A stretch of 64,000 bases of DNA from Clostridium kluyveri (GCF_001902295.1 NZ_CP018335.1:2666001-2730000); one strand, 5' to 3'. Numbered from the stretch's first letter, positions 45,398-55,837 are shown. The notes: generated by a model from the letters alone, not told the origin. Made by a program: numbers and translations.

Positions 45398-48300
45398 TCA
45401 CTTTTCTAGGTTTTTCACAAGGGGTAAAAACTTTTTATAATTAGCAATTATGCCTAAGTCTAACTCTAATTCTATGTTCATATTGGCCTTACTTATCAAC
45501 ATTTCATCATATATATTCAATTCATCCTGTTTTTTATAAAGAATATCTAGTTTTTTCCTTATATCCTTCTTTTCTTTTTCACAGGAATGTTCCATTTTAT
45601 AGGACAAAAATTGTATGTCTTTATATATTTTATCCTGAATCTTATTTACATAACAGTTTCTTATTATAGATAAAACTCCCTTATGGTACCTGTGTACATA
45701 AACCAAACAATTGAAGGCTTTATATTTACCTGATGTAAACAACCAATATATAGGCCTTTTTTTATATATTTGAACATGGTCTTTAAAAAAATTATTTATA
45801 AAATATCTTCTTAGGGTGTCTTCATCTGTTTCCCCTTCCTTTTTTCCAAGAGTATTTGCTATAAAACTTAAATTTTCATATAAAGTTTCTTTGCCAAAAA
45901 CTACAGATACAAACTGTATAAATCTATCCACTATATCATTTTTAAAACAACTGTGACAAAGTATGGGAATAATATTATCTTCATCTGGTAAATACCTTGT
46001 GAAATCTGTATTTTTCTGCCCGCAAAAACTATAGATACCTTCATCAGAACAGATAACACCTTCTCTATCAATAGAATACCTGCCAAACATACATCCTACC
46101 CCATAGGAAATGAATGATTTAACATCTCTTTTTTTATCCGCTCTCCTAATAGTAATGTCTTTATCCAAAACTTCCGGTGTCAATTCATCCTGTAGACCAT
46201 AAATATGGATAAATATTTTATTTAGTTCTTCTTCCTTTTGTTTTAACCGGTTGAACTGATTCTCTGCAAATGATTCCCAGATGTTAAATATATGCCCTAT
46301 ATAATAGTGAATCTGTGAATCATAACTGTTTGGTAAACTCCATCTGTCTTCACACATTAATATAAAAGGATGCTTTTTAAAATTCCAGGATGTCTCAAAA
46401 AAATCCCACTCCATTTTTGATATACTTATACATTCTTCACACAGGTCATTAATTTTCTTTTTCATATCTGGATCTTTTTCAATATATATGGGAATTTGCT
46501 TAACCGTTCCTGCAGTGAGATTTAAGGTGGGGGATATAAATTTAAATATATTCATCATTATCTTGGTGTTAAAGAAAGCCAATATATAATTATAATCCTC
46601 TGGATTTTTAACAAATATAGAATCTGCAGATTGGTCAAAAATAAATCCTTTATTTAAAACTCTTATGGTATTATTTCCTGAGGTTATTCTCTTCCAGCTT
46701 ATACCCTTCTTAAAAAAAAATTTTTCATTTCTTATAAGGGAACCTTGATCCCTTCTTACCTTTTCTCCATTGTTTCTCCAGTAGATTACTTCTGAAATAT
46801 TGCCATACCATTTTCGGGCTTCTCCTCCCATTTGATAGGGTATCCAATATTTTATATTATTACTTTCTCCCTTAAAATTTATAAGTTTATATTTTACTTC
46901 AAACCAATGTCTTATATATTTATTATTATTTCCGGTTTGCATACCGGTACATGGAAAGGCTGCATCTCCTATTATACTTGCCCTGCTTAGTATTTCAATT
47001 TCCCCTCTGGTAAGCCAGTACCCAAACCTGCTTCCGGGAATGCTTTTCATTTTGTCTTGATTTAAGGTAAATCTATAATTCACATATGGATTATCTACGG
47101 CTTCCCTAGCCTTAACCGGTTGATTATTAGATCCCTTAAAATCTGATAACTTAATATAACTGCCTTTCATGTTAACTTTATAATTTCTTAAAGTAAATGT
47201 ACATATGGGTACTGTGGCTTCTTCAAATCCAGAGTACTCCAATTGAATTAAACTAGTTATACTTTTATGGTCAATTATCTTTTCCCTCAACTTTTGATAA
47301 GACTGTATGAACATCCATACAAAAGGAGTCATAAATGCCAATTGACCATTATATTTTACCTTCGAAAAGCCATATGCCATAAAAGCAGAAAATATATCAC
47401 TTTTGGCCTCTGGATAATTTTTTCCAATATACTTTGCCAGAAGTTCAGGTAAATATTTATTACTGATATAAGGAGGATTTGTTACTAAAATATCATATGT
47501 ATACCCCATTATGCGAGCCTGTTTTATTAATTTTGACAGCTCTCCAATAATTTTCTTTCTTCTTTTTTCCTTAAGTAAGTTACTTTCCCTTATATTTTTT
47601 ATATATTCCAGTGTATTTAATAGAATATCCTCTTTAAACTCCCTTAATTCTATAAGAGAGCCATATATCTTTGCATCCTTAAATTGGTCTATGAAATTTT
47701 TTAAAATATTATAATGTGTATTATAATTATCACCTAATACATATTCTATATCCTCATCACTGAAATTATTAGTTTCCCTTATAGATACTATATTAAATTT
47801 TACCGCTTTCCTCTTCATTTTTTCAAGAAGATATTTGTCATATTTCATTCCTTCCATACCAATAATGAAACAGGCAAGCTGGCAGGCTCCATCATGTATA
47901 TCCATCCCATAAATATTATTTTGTATAATCATCTCTGGTATTTCATCTTCGCCATATCCACATTTTCTATATATCTGATATAATAATCGAAACATATATA
48001 CCAGTATGTGTCCAGATCCACAGGCAGGGTCAACACATTTTATGTCCCTAACTTTTAAATCCTTATCTATGTAGTATTTTAATTCCTGCTGCAGTTCCAA
48101 ATTTTCTATATAAAATTCCCAGCTTTTTTTTAGAGACTGATGTTCTGGGTGAGCTTCTATCCAGTACCTTCCCAGTGAATTCTGAACCATATATTTTACT
48201 ATCCAGTCTGGAGTGAACAGTTGAGTGGCATAAGGTATTTCTTGTTTTGTATATTTTTTTTTTGAACTTATTATTCTATTTTGTTCCTCAGATATGTAAT

Positions 48301-48925
48301 ATTCATAAAGCCACCCCATAATTTCTACATGATACCATAACTTTTCTGGTATGGTATGGATAAGTTTAAATACAAAATTTTTTTCACCTAAAAGTTCCTC
48401 CGGAAATAATAATTCTGTATAATCCGGCCATCCTCGAAATACAAAAGGCAGAAACTCCTTTAAATCACTGCACCTTGATAATACTATATACCTCAAGATA
48501 CCCTCTGAATCGCTGTTTAATTTTATACTCTGAATTTTTTTTAAATCTAAAGAAAAATTTATTCCATGAATATTCTGCATTGAATCGTATTCATTATATT
48601 TTACAATAAAGGTTTCAGGTATGTATTTATTAACTTCCATGAATCTTAAAGCAATAAATCTAATAAACCAGGAGTAGGCAATTTCTTCAATAACTATGTC
48701 ATAGCCTTTCTCTCCATTTTTATTTAGGGATTCTATTCTGTTTATAATTATTTCTCTCTGAATTTTTTCCTTTTCACTAAATATTGTTTCTCCAAATCCT
48801 CTAATTATATACAAGTCTTCAGTATAACCATTCTCTATACCTTTTCTTGCAGCTTTTATTTTAACTCTTTCTACAAGTTCCTTTCTGCTTTTAACTGCAA
48901 AATTTTTTAATATATTCTTATTCAT
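45398..48925 (-). CDS. pglX: BREX-type PglX DNA methyltransferase, solitary
   Basis: A protein of about 1175 residues with PglX layout. It starts MNKNILKNFAVKSRKELVER, the family's usual N-terminus (ATG 48925, GAGG nine bases upstream). SAM motif I is VDPACGSGHILVYMF, near residues 300-315; the catalytic motif is VTNPPYIS, near 480. A target-recognition region and long C-terminal domain follow. PglX in BREX type 1 methylates adenines in an asymmetric site. None of the other BREX genes (brxA, brxB, brxC, pglZ, brxL) is adjacent; neighbours are aspA and a small hypothetical gene. It could be an orphan methylase, a type IIG-like enzyme or a leftover from a lost system. The gene appears intact. 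Confidence 0.83.
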   Translation of the reverse strand: MNKNILKNFAVKSRKELVERVKIKAARKGIENGYTEDLYIIRGFGETIFSEKEKIQREIIINRIESLNKNGEKGYDIVIEEIAYSWFIRFIALRFMEVNKYIPETFIVKYNEYDSMQNIHGINFSLDLKKIQSIKLNSDSEGILRYIVLSRCSDLKEFLPFVFRGWPDYTELLFPEELLGEKNFVFKLIHTIPEKLWYHVEIMGWLYEYYISEEQNRIISSKKKYTKQEIPYATQLFTPDWIVKYMVQNSLGRYWIEAHPEHQSLKKSWEFYIENLELQQELKYYIDKDLKVRDIKCVDPACGSGHILVYMFRLLYQIYRKCGYGEDEIPEMIIQNNIYGMDIHDGACQLACFIIGMEGMKYDKYLLEKMKRKAVKFNIVSIRETNNFSDEDIEYVLGDNYNTHYNILKNFIDQFKDAKIYGSLIELREFKEDILLNTLEYIKNIRESNLLKEKRRKKIIGELSKLIKQARIMGYTYDILVTNPPYISNKYLPELLAKYIGKNYPEAKSDIFSAFMAYGFSKVKYNGQLAFMTPFVWMFIQSYQKLREKIIDHKSITSLIQLEYSGFEEATVPICTFTLRNYKVNMKGSYIKLSDFKGSNNQPVKAREAVDNPYVNYRFTLNQDKMKSIPGSRFGYWLTRGEIEILSRASIIGDAAFPCTGMQTGNNNKYIRHWFEVKYKLINFKGESNNIKYWIPYQMGGEARKWYGNISEVIYWRNNGEKVRRDQGSLIRNEKFFFKKGISWKRITSGNNTIRVLNKGFIFDQSADSIFVKNPEDYNYILAFFNTKIMMNIFKFISPTLNLTAGTVKQIPIYIEKDPDMKKKINDLCEECISISKMEWDFFETSWNFKKHPFILMCEDRWSLPNSYDSQIHYYIGHIFNIWESFAENQFNRLKQKEEELNKIFIHIYGLQDELTPEVLDKDITIRRADKKRDVKSFISYGVGCMFGRYSIDREGVICSDEGIYSFCGQKNTDFTRYLPDEDNIIPILCHSCFKNDIVDRFIQFVSVVFGKETLYENLSFIANTLGKKEGETDEDTLRRYFINNFFKDHVQIYKKRPIYWLFTSGKYKAFNCLVYVHRYHKGVLSIIRNCYVNKIQDKIYKDIQFLSYKMEHSCEKEKKDIRKKLDILYKKQDELNIYDEMLISKANMNIELELDLGIIANYKKFLPLVKNLEK

Positions 48926-48960
48926 ATACCATATCCTCATTTTAAAATACTTATAACAAA

Positions 48961-48995
48961 AACACTATTAAAATCAATGAATTTTAATAGTGTTC
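48961..48995 (-). terminator. Terminator after the 49003 gene
   Basis: AACACTATTAAAATC and ATTTTAATAGTGTT form a strong stem; on the minus strand it is followed by TTTTGTTAT. The outer part AACACTATTAAA is the same as in the terminator at 61872-61913, which suggests a reused terminator sequence. Confidence 0.75.
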
Positions 48996-49002
48996 TTTAA
49001 TT

Positions 49003-49338
49003 TTAAGCTTTATTAAAATCCTTTTCCTCTTCAGAATTTAATGTATCCTTAATAGATTCAAATATTGATTTTATAGTCTTACTGGTAAAGTCCTCTATTT
49101 CATTCATTATTTCATCCTTACTTTTTAATTTAGATATATATACATCCAGCTCCCCTTTATGCAGATTTTTTATGGTTCTAACCACAGCATACTCTCCGCT
49201 ATTATCCCCAAGTATTATGGAATCCCCTGATTGAAGAGTTAGATATATAGGGTTGGTTGTCTTTATCTGGCTATGGAATTCCTTTGAAGTTTCCAAAATA
49301 TCGTCTGAAATAATATAAAAATTTACAGTAATTTCCAT
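49003..49338 (-). CDS. Hypothetical protein
   Basis: This is a protein of about 111 residues, starting best at ATG 49338 (MEITVNFYIISDD, AGGAGG upstream). The N-terminal half looks beta-rich (YLTLQSGDSIILGDNSGEYA); the C-terminal half is acidic and helical (KSKDEIMNEIEDFTSKTIKS). No motif or membrane segment. It lies between the YibE/F gene and pglX and ends in a strong terminator, so it is not in the pglX operon. I do not recognise it. Confidence 0.6.
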   Translation of the reverse strand: MEITVNFYIISDDILETSKEFHSQIKTTNPIYLTLQSGDSIILGDNSGEYAVVRTIKNLHKGELDVYISKLKSKDEIMNEIEDFTSKTIKSIFESIKDTLNSEEEKDFNKA

Positions 49339-49422
49339 GATTTTGTATACCCTCCTGTTTTCAATCTGTTTCACTGTATTATATTATTTCAAATTTAAAA
49401 ATGTTACCTTTGAACTTTTAAG

Positions 49423-50566
49423 CTAGTCTTTTTTATTTGAATATGATTTAACCAGTATTGCAGATACAACTGCAGTAATTGGAACTGCAAAAACTAACCC
49501 AATGCTGCCTGCGAGAGCTTTTAATATCTCTGCGGCTATAATATCTTGATCTATGGCAGTAGAAATAGATGTACTATAGGAATATGCAGAAACCATAATC
49601 ATTATATACATGGCTCCTCCTGCATAGGCGAGTATGAGGGTATTTGCCATAGTGCCCATAATATCCTTTCCCACATTCATACCTGACTTTATAAGCTCTT
49701 TTACAGTCATATCCGGTTTGGCACTTCCAATTTCCTTTATGGAAGAAGCTATAGACATACTTACATCCATAACTGCCCCTAAAGCCCCCATAATTATACC
49801 TGCAAAAAGCAATCCTGAAAAGTCAAAATTGGCACTTTGTGCCGTATATATAATGGACTGCATTTCTTCATCAGTAAGTCCATTAACCCTTATTATAAAA
49901 TTTGAAAATACCGCTATAATTCCTGCAATCAAAACTCCTCCGGAAGTTCCTATAATAGCAGCCAGAGTCTTTTCATTTTTTCCGCTTATTATGAGAAGAT
50001 TTACTACAATTACAAAAATACATACTAGAGAAGACACCAATGTAGGATTAAATCCCTGTATTATAAGAGGTATAAGTACTTTTATTACCACAAATCCAGT
50101 TATAATCAAAGTTATAATGGATTTTAGTCCTTTTTTCCCTCCAATAACCGCCAGGGATATGATAAAAAACAATGCCAGTCTGTATAAGTACTTATACCTT
50201 ACTATTTCATATATATAGGCATCTTCTACATTTCCTTTTTCATCATACCTATCTATGTTAACTAATACTTCATCTCCTACTTTTACAAAACTCTGAGTAC
50301 TGCTGCTCTCATCTTTAATCTTTCCTCCTACAAAATTTTGAACTGTAATTACTTTGCCTTTAAGTTTTCCTGAGATTATTTTAACATCTGCATTGGAAAA
50401 TCTCTCAGAGCCCTTATTTTCTGTGGAATGTATTTTGATAACTTTTCCGTGAACAGCACTGTTATCCCCATCTTCACCGCTTAAAGATGACATTACAAAA
50501 AATATAACTATGAGTACTGCAATAAATGCTATTAAAAAAATTACATTTTTTTTATCCCTCTTTAAT
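49423..50566 (-). CDS. YibE/F family membrane protein
   Basis: A multi-pass membrane protein with an extracellular beta-rich region (residues about 10-90) and seven or so helices after it, typical of YibE/F. The first ATG, at 50493, excludes a clear hydrophobic helix encoded just upstream in the same frame (NVIFLIAFIAVLIVIFFV). The frame is open back to a TGA near 50573 but contains no ATG, GTG or TTG. An SD-like AGAGGG and an ATG lie near 50578 in another frame. Either a rare start codon (ATA or ATT) is used, or a small frameshift separates the start from the body. Function unknown; relatives are linked to efflux or transport. Confidence 0.75.
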
Positions 50567-50605
50567 ATTTTAACTCATCCCTCTCAACATAAGTCATCTT
50601 ATAAG

Positions 50606-52846
50606 CTATTGTTCCTCACTTTTGATTTTTATACTATCATTTTCTACATCTATAATACTAATTGTATTTTCAATATTGTCATTAAAAAGTACTTTATCTA
50701 CAAAATAAGGTTTTATATCCTGCTGAACTATTCTAATTATTTCTCTAGCTCCGTATTCCAGTGATACCCCTTTTTTAGACAGCCATCTATAACATTTATC
50801 TGTTACATTTATCTTTATATCTTTAGATAAAAGTTGTTTTTCAAACTGACCTACAACTTTTTTTGCAACTAAATATGCCATATTATCATTCATTGAATTA
50901 AAGTATATTATATCATCCAATCTATTTCTAAACTCTGGAGAAAATATTCTATTTACCTCTTCACTAATAGCATCTTTTTTTACAATTCTCTCTCCAAATC
51001 CCATAAGTGCTTTTCCCACAGATCTGGCACCGGCATTTGAAGTCATTATAATTGTAGTGTTTTTAAAATCGGTTTTCTTTCCTGTATTATCGGTAAGAGT
51101 TGCATAATCCATGATCTGAAGCAGTATATTCAATACATCTGGATGAGCCTTTTCTATTTCATCCAAAAGTAACACGCAATAAGGAGTTTTTCTTATAACA
51201 TCTGTCAAAAGTCCTCCTTCTTCGTAGCCTACATATCCCGGTGGGGAGCCTACAAGCCTAGCTACTGTATGCTTTTCCTGATACTCACTCATATCAAATC
51301 TAATAAAAGGAATATTTAAAGCCTTTGCCAGCTGTTTACTTATCTCTGTCTTTCCCACCCCTGTAGGGCCCACAAATAAAAGACTTGCCACAGTTTTATT
51401 ATCTTCATTAAAACCTGCTCTGGATCTTTTTATAGCCCTTACCAGAGAATCTATAGCTTCTTCTTGACCAAACACTTTTTCCTTAAGAACCTTATCTAAA
51501 TTTTTTAACACCTTGGTTTCATCTTGGGATAATGTCTGCTCTGGTATTTTAGCCATGGCAGCTATAGTTTTTTCTATGTGTACTTTATCAATAACTATTT
51601 TTTTATCATCGCTGCTGTGAAGTCTTACATAGGCTCCTGTTTCATCTATTACGTCGATAGCCTTGTCTGGAAGGAATCTATCATTTATATATTTTACAGA
51701 TAGGTCTACTGCAGATTTTAAAGCCTCTTCTTTATAAATTACATTATGAAATTTTTCATAATTCTCTTTTATACCTAAAAGTATGCTGTAGGTATCCTCT
51801 ACACTAGGCTCTGGCACTTCTATTCTTTGAAATCTCCTAGCCAGTGCCCTATCTTTTTCAAATATCTTTTTATACTCATCATAGGTAGTTGAACCTATAA
51901 ATTTAATCTTCCCACTGGTTAAAAAAGGCTTTAAAATATTTGCTGCATCTAAAGATCCTCCAGACACAGAACCTGCCCCTATTATAGTATGAATCTCATC
52001 TATATATACAATAGGTTTATCTTCCTTTTGAATTTTTTTAAGTGTATTTTTTATTCTATCTTCAAAATCTCCCCTATATTTGGTTCCTGCTAAAATAGAC
52101 CCCATATCCAGAGAGTATATCTTACTATCTTTTAATAAATTAGGTACTTTATTTTCCACGATTAATTTTGCAAGACCTTCTGTAATGGCAGTTTTACCTA
52201 CTCCTGGCTCTCCAACATGAATAGGATTATTTTTATTTCTCCTTGACAGCACCTGTATAGTCCTGTAGATTATATCCTCCCTTCCGATTAGTGGATCCAT
52301 GTCTCCCATTTTAGCTTTTTGTGTAAGATCTACTGCAAAATCTCCTATATTTAAAACACTTTGTGTATCTTCTTCATCTACTAAGTATTTAGAATCTTCT
52401 TCAATGTTATAATCAAACATAGTTGCTGAAATTCCATGGGTTATATAATTTAATATGTCAATTCTCCTTATGCCCTGTTTCCTAAGAAAAAAACTGGCAA
52501 AACTCTGTTCCTCATCATATATGGATATAAAAATATCCCCCAGCTTTATCACTTCTTTTTCAGCAGCTAAAACATGTTCTCCTGCAGAAGTCAATATATT
52601 TTGAAGACCTATGGTTTCAAGAGGTTCTTTTTTTTCTGTAGTTTCTATATTATCATTGAAATACTGTAATAAATCTCTCTTGATATTCTTAACATTGCCT
52701 CCACAACTTTCTATTATATCTATTCCTTCTGGAAAAAATAACGCAGCATACAATACATGTTCAGGCGTAAAGTATTCATGTTTACAATACCTTGCTTCAT
52801 TATAAGCTGCAGTTATAATTTCATTTACTATTTTATCTAGTTTCAT
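50606..52846 (-). CDS. clpA: ATP-dependent Clp protease ATPase subunit ClpA
   Basis: This 746-residue AAA+ unfoldase has an N-terminal double repeat domain (about 1-140), a first ATPase module with GEPGVGKTAITEG and a second with GPTGVGKTEISKQ, and sensor/arginine motifs (EFRNRLDDIIYF). It hands unfolded substrates to ClpP, which is not in the window. clpS lies directly upstream with a 5-base gap, so the adaptor and unfoldase are cotranscribed. Length and motif order are normal for ClpA rather than ClpC, which has a middle-domain insertion. Confidence 0.95.
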   Translation of the reverse strand: MKLDKIVNEIITAAYNEARYCKHEYFTPEHVLYAALFFPEGIDIIESCGGNVKNIKRDLLQYFNDNIETTEKKEPLETIGLQNILTSAGEHVLAAEKEVIKLGDIFISIYDEEQSFASFFLRKQGIRRIDILNYITHGISATMFDYNIEEDSKYLVDEEDTQSVLNIGDFAVDLTQKAKMGDMDPLIGREDIIYRTIQVLSRRNKNNPIHVGEPGVGKTAITEGLAKLIVENKVPNLLKDSKIYSLDMGSILAGTKYRGDFEDRIKNTLKKIQKEDKPIVYIDEIHTIIGAGSVSGGSLDAANILKPFLTSGKIKFIGSTTYDEYKKIFEKDRALARRFQRIEVPEPSVEDTYSILLGIKENYEKFHNVIYKEEALKSAVDLSVKYINDRFLPDKAIDVIDETGAYVRLHSSDDKKIVIDKVHIEKTIAAMAKIPEQTLSQDETKVLKNLDKVLKEKVFGQEEAIDSLVRAIKRSRAGFNEDNKTVASLLFVGPTGVGKTEISKQLAKALNIPFIRFDMSEYQEKHTVARLVGSPPGYVGYEEGGLLTDVIRKTPYCVLLLDEIEKAHPDVLNILLQIMDYATLTDNTGKKTDFKNTTIIMTSNAGARSVGKALMGFGERIVKKDAISEEVNRIFSPEFRNRLDDIIYFNSMNDNMAYLVAKKVVGQFEKQLLSKDIKINVTDKCYRWLSKKGVSLEYGAREIIRIVQQDIKPYFVDKVLFNDNIENTISIIDVENDSIKIKSEEQ

Positions 52847-52851
52847 AACAA

Positions 52852-53166
52852 CTATTCCTCTTCCATACTAAATTTTAGTGGGAATCCACTATTTCTTGCC
52901 ATACTGATAGCCTGCGCCGTTTTAGTAGCAGCTATATCATAAACATATATGCCAGCTATACCTATACCTTTTCTGTGAACATCGTACATTATTTGCACAG
53001 CCTCTACATCACTCTTTTTAAATATTTTCACTAAAACATTCACTACAAATTCCATGGTAGTATAGTCATCGTTGTATATAATAACCTTATACATAGGTGG
53101 TCTTTTAATTTCAACTTTTGAATTTTGTTTTAAAATAGTTTTTTGCGGCATCTCAAACAACCCCAT
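52852..53166 (-). CDS. clpS: ClpS adaptor protein
   Basis: This 104-residue N-degron adaptor for ClpA has a disordered N-terminal arm (about 1-22), PPMYKVIIYNDDYTTMEFVV with the conserved Asn-Asp pair that contacts the substrate N-terminus, and the HRKGIGIAGIY binding-pocket segment. It delivers proteins with destabilising N-termini to ClpAP. It is encoded upstream of clpA in one transcription unit. Confidence 0.95.
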   Translation of the reverse strand: MGLFEMPQKTILKQNSKVEIKRPPMYKVIIYNDDYTTMEFVVNVLVKIFKKSDVEAVQIMYDVHRKGIGIAGIYVYDIAATKTAQAISMARNSGFPLKFSMEEE

Positions 53167-53460
53167 AAGCTTTTAAAATATACTTATACTTAAAATCATT
53201 TTAACACACTTTAAATTTAAAGTGTATAATATTTAAATTTTCAAAGTAAAAGCACTGTACTAAAGTTCAATAAAAATTTTACTATGATAGTAACCTGAAT
53301 TTATAAAGATAATTTCACCCTAAAATGCAAAAAATCCCATGAAGATGTTTTATTTATAGTAAGTAAAATGTAAAATAAAACAAATATGAGACTTTCACAA
53401 AAAAATTATTGACAAAACTATATTAGTTAATAATTTTTATTATCTTTTCAATTTTAAATA

Positions 53461-54630
53461 TTAATTTTTTAAAAAATCACAAGCTATCTGGGCATATACT
53501 GAAGCCCCTACTGAAAGACAATCTTCATCAATTGTGAAATAATTGGAATGTTGGGAATACATATACCCCTTTTCCTTGTTTCCACCGCCAAGTATTAAAA
53601 AAGTACCTGGTACTTTTTTTAAATAAGACGCAAAGTCTTCGGAACCCATAATCGGTGGTATCTGAATTATATTTTCTTCCCCTATGACTCCAACTACTGA
53701 TTTCTTTACAAATTCAGTTGATACAATTTCATTAACAGTAGGACCACACCCCATTTCATATCCAAACTGAGCTTTGCAGCCATATGTATCACATACATTA
53801 TCTATCATTTTCTTCATCCATTTAGGTATCATTTCTCTAGAATATTCTGAAAATGTCCTATTTGACCCGGTTATTTCAACTTTTCCAGGAACCACATTAA
53901 ACCTTTCACCTGCATTTACAGTACCTATATTAATAACTACGGGATTTCTCGCATCATTGAATCTAGTCACAATAGTCTCAAATCCCTTCATTACTGATAA
54001 TGCACATGGCATTGCATCTATCCCCTGCCATGGTGAAGACCCGTGGCAGGATTTTCCTTCTATAGTAAGGTGCCAGGTATCTATGGAAGCCATAAGAAAT
54101 CCTTCCTGAACTACTACTTTCCCTATTTCGATTAATCCAAAAGTGTGCATTCCTACGATCATATCAACTTTAGGATTCTCAAGGACTCCATGTTCTATCA
54201 TATATGCTGCACCGGCTCCAAGTTCCTCTGCCGGTTGAAAGATGAATTTTACACTGCCGCACAATTCATTTTTAAAATGGGACAATATCTTTGCAGCCCC
54301 CAAAAGTTTCGTAATATGAGTATCATGTCCACAAGCATGCATATATCCCGGATTTTTTGAGCTGTAGGAAAGGCCTGTTTTCTCTATAACTGACAGGCCA
54401 TCGATATCTGCACGAAGTGCAATGACTTTTCCCTGATTTTTTCCTTTTAGCAATCCAATAACACCTGTTTTACCTACAGCAGCAACATCTATCTCCATGT
54501 TTTTAAGTTCTTCAGCTATTACTTTTGACGTTCTTACTTCTTCAAAAGATGGCTCAGGATACATATGAAAATCTCTTCTAAGTTTCACCATCCATGACTT
54601 CAGTTTCCTAGCTTCATCCAAAGTATTCAT
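53461..54630 (-). CDS. M20-family amidohydrolase, second copy
   Basis: A 389-residue metal-dependent amidohydrolase of the hippurate hydrolase/N-acyl-amino acid deacylase group. Metal-binding and catalytic motifs are MHACGHDTHI, QPAEELGAGA, GMHTF and the late GSEDFASY. The small bacterial-exopeptidase dimerisation domain lies around residues 180-290. It is the last gene of the opp operon and is very similar to the gene just upstream. The most likely job is hydrolysis of an imported peptide or acyl-amino acid. No signal peptide, so cytosolic. Confidence 0.88.
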   Translation of the reverse strand: MNTLDEARKLKSWMVKLRRDFHMYPEPSFEEVRTSKVIAEELKNMEIDVAAVGKTGVIGLLKGKNQGKVIALRADIDGLSVIEKTGLSYSSKNPGYMHACGHDTHITKLLGAAKILSHFKNELCGSVKFIFQPAEELGAGAAYMIEHGVLENPKVDMIVGMHTFGLIEIGKVVVQEGFLMASIDTWHLTIEGKSCHGSSPWQGIDAMPCALSVMKGFETIVTRFNDARNPVVINIGTVNAGERFNVVPGKVEITGSNRTFSEYSREMIPKWMKKMIDNVCDTYGCKAQFGYEMGCGPTVNEIVSTEFVKKSVVGVIGEENIIQIPPIMGSEDFASYLKKVPGTFLILGGGNKEKGYMYSQHSNYFTIDEDCLSVGASVYAQIACDFLKN

Positions 54631-54655
54631 TTTCTTATTACCTCCAATTTTAAAA

Positions 54656-55837
54656 TTAAGCTTTTAAGAAATCTAAAGCTGCCTGAACATAAGCTGCAGC
54701 TCCTATAGGTAGACAGTTCTCATCAATGGTAAATCGATTGGAATGCTGGGAATGCATATAGCCTTTTTCTTTGTTTCCCCCGCCAAGTATCAAAAAGGTA
54801 CCTGGCACTTTTTCCAGATAAGAGGAAAAATCTTCAGAACCCATAATTTTTCCTATCTGAATTATATTTTCTTCACCTATTAATTTAGCTATTGATTTTC
54901 TTATAAATCCAGTAAAGCTGTCTTCATTGATAATAGGCTTAAATCCCTGTTCATACTTAAAATCATATGTACAGCCATATGCACTACATATGCCATCTAT
55001 TATTTTCTTCATCCATTTTGGCATCATTTCTCTTGAATAACTTGATAATGCTCTATTCATGCCCGTTATTTCAACTTTTCCTGGGACCACATTAAACCTC
55101 TCACCTGCATTTACAGTTCCTATATTAATAACTATAGGATTTCTTGCATCATTAAATCTAGTCACAATGGTCTGAAATCCCTCCATTATTGCTACAGCAC
55201 AAGGCATTGCATCTATTCCCTGCCACGGCGAAGAACCATGACAGGATTTTCCCTCTACAGTTAAACTCCATTTATCTCCATATGCCATAAAAGAACCTTT
55301 TTGGACTACTATTTTACCAGTTTCTATCATTCCAAAAGTGTGCATACCTACAATTATATCAACTTTAGGATTCTCAAGAGCCCCATGTTCTATCATATAT
55401 GCTGCGCCAGTTCCAAGCTCCTCTGCTGGTTGGAAGATGAATTTTACACTGCCGTACAATTCATGTTTTAAATCAGATAATATTTTTGCAGCTCCTAAAA
55501 GTTCCGTAATATGAGTATCATGTCCACAAGCATGCATGTACCCAGGATTTTTTGAACTGTAGGGAAGTCCTGTCTCCTCTGTAACTGACAGGCCATCAAT
55601 ATCTGCACGAAGTGCAATGGCCTTTCCCTGATTTTTTCCCTTTAGCAATCCAATAACGCCTGTTTTACCTGTGGTAATAACTTCTATGTCCATTTTTTTA
55701 AGTTCTTCAGCTATTACTTTTGACGTTCTTACTTCTTCAAAAGACGGCTCAGGATACATATGAAAATCTCTTCTAAGTTCTATCATCCAAGATTTTATAT
55801 CTTCAGCTTTTTTTAAAGTATTCATTTTTACAATCAC
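54656..55837 (-). CDS. M20-family amidohydrolase, first copy
   Basis: A 393-residue paralog of the following gene. Motifs include ADIDGLSVTEETG, MHACGHDTHITELLGAAKIL, QPAEELGTGA, GMHTFG and GSEDFSSYLEKVPGTF. The two differ most near residues 170-185 and 300-330, parts of the lid and dimer region that affect specificity. The 25-base gap between them indicates a tandem duplication in one operon, with possible divergence of substrate. Confidence 0.88.
   Translation of the reverse strand: MIVKMNTLKKAEDIKSWMIELRRDFHMYPEPSFEEVRTSKVIAEELKKMDIEVITTGKTGVIGLLKGKNQGKAIALRADIDGLSVTEETGLPYSSKNPGYMHACGHDTHITELLGAAKILSDLKHELYGSVKFIFQPAEELGTGAAYMIEHGALENPKVDIIVGMHTFGMIETGKIVVQKGSFMAYGDKWSLTVEGKSCHGSSPWQGIDAMPCAVAIMEGFQTIVTRFNDARNPIVINIGTVNAGERFNVVPGKVEITGMNRALSSYSREMMPKWMKKIIDGICSAYGCTYDFKYEQGFKPIINEDSFTGFIRKSIAKLIGEENIIQIGKIMGSEDFSSYLEKVPGTFLILGGGNKEKGYMHSQHSNRFTIDENCLPIGAAAYVQAALDFLKA

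Noticed and set aside
45398..49374. A complete BREX or restriction system.
   Set aside because: Only the PglX-like gene is present; no PglZ, BrxC, BrxL or restriction nuclease gene is recognisable in the neighbourhood.
53401..53440. Plus-strand TTGACA-like promoter after the amidohydrolase genes.
   Set aside because: No plus-strand gene or RNA follows; AT-rich sequence gives such matches by chance.
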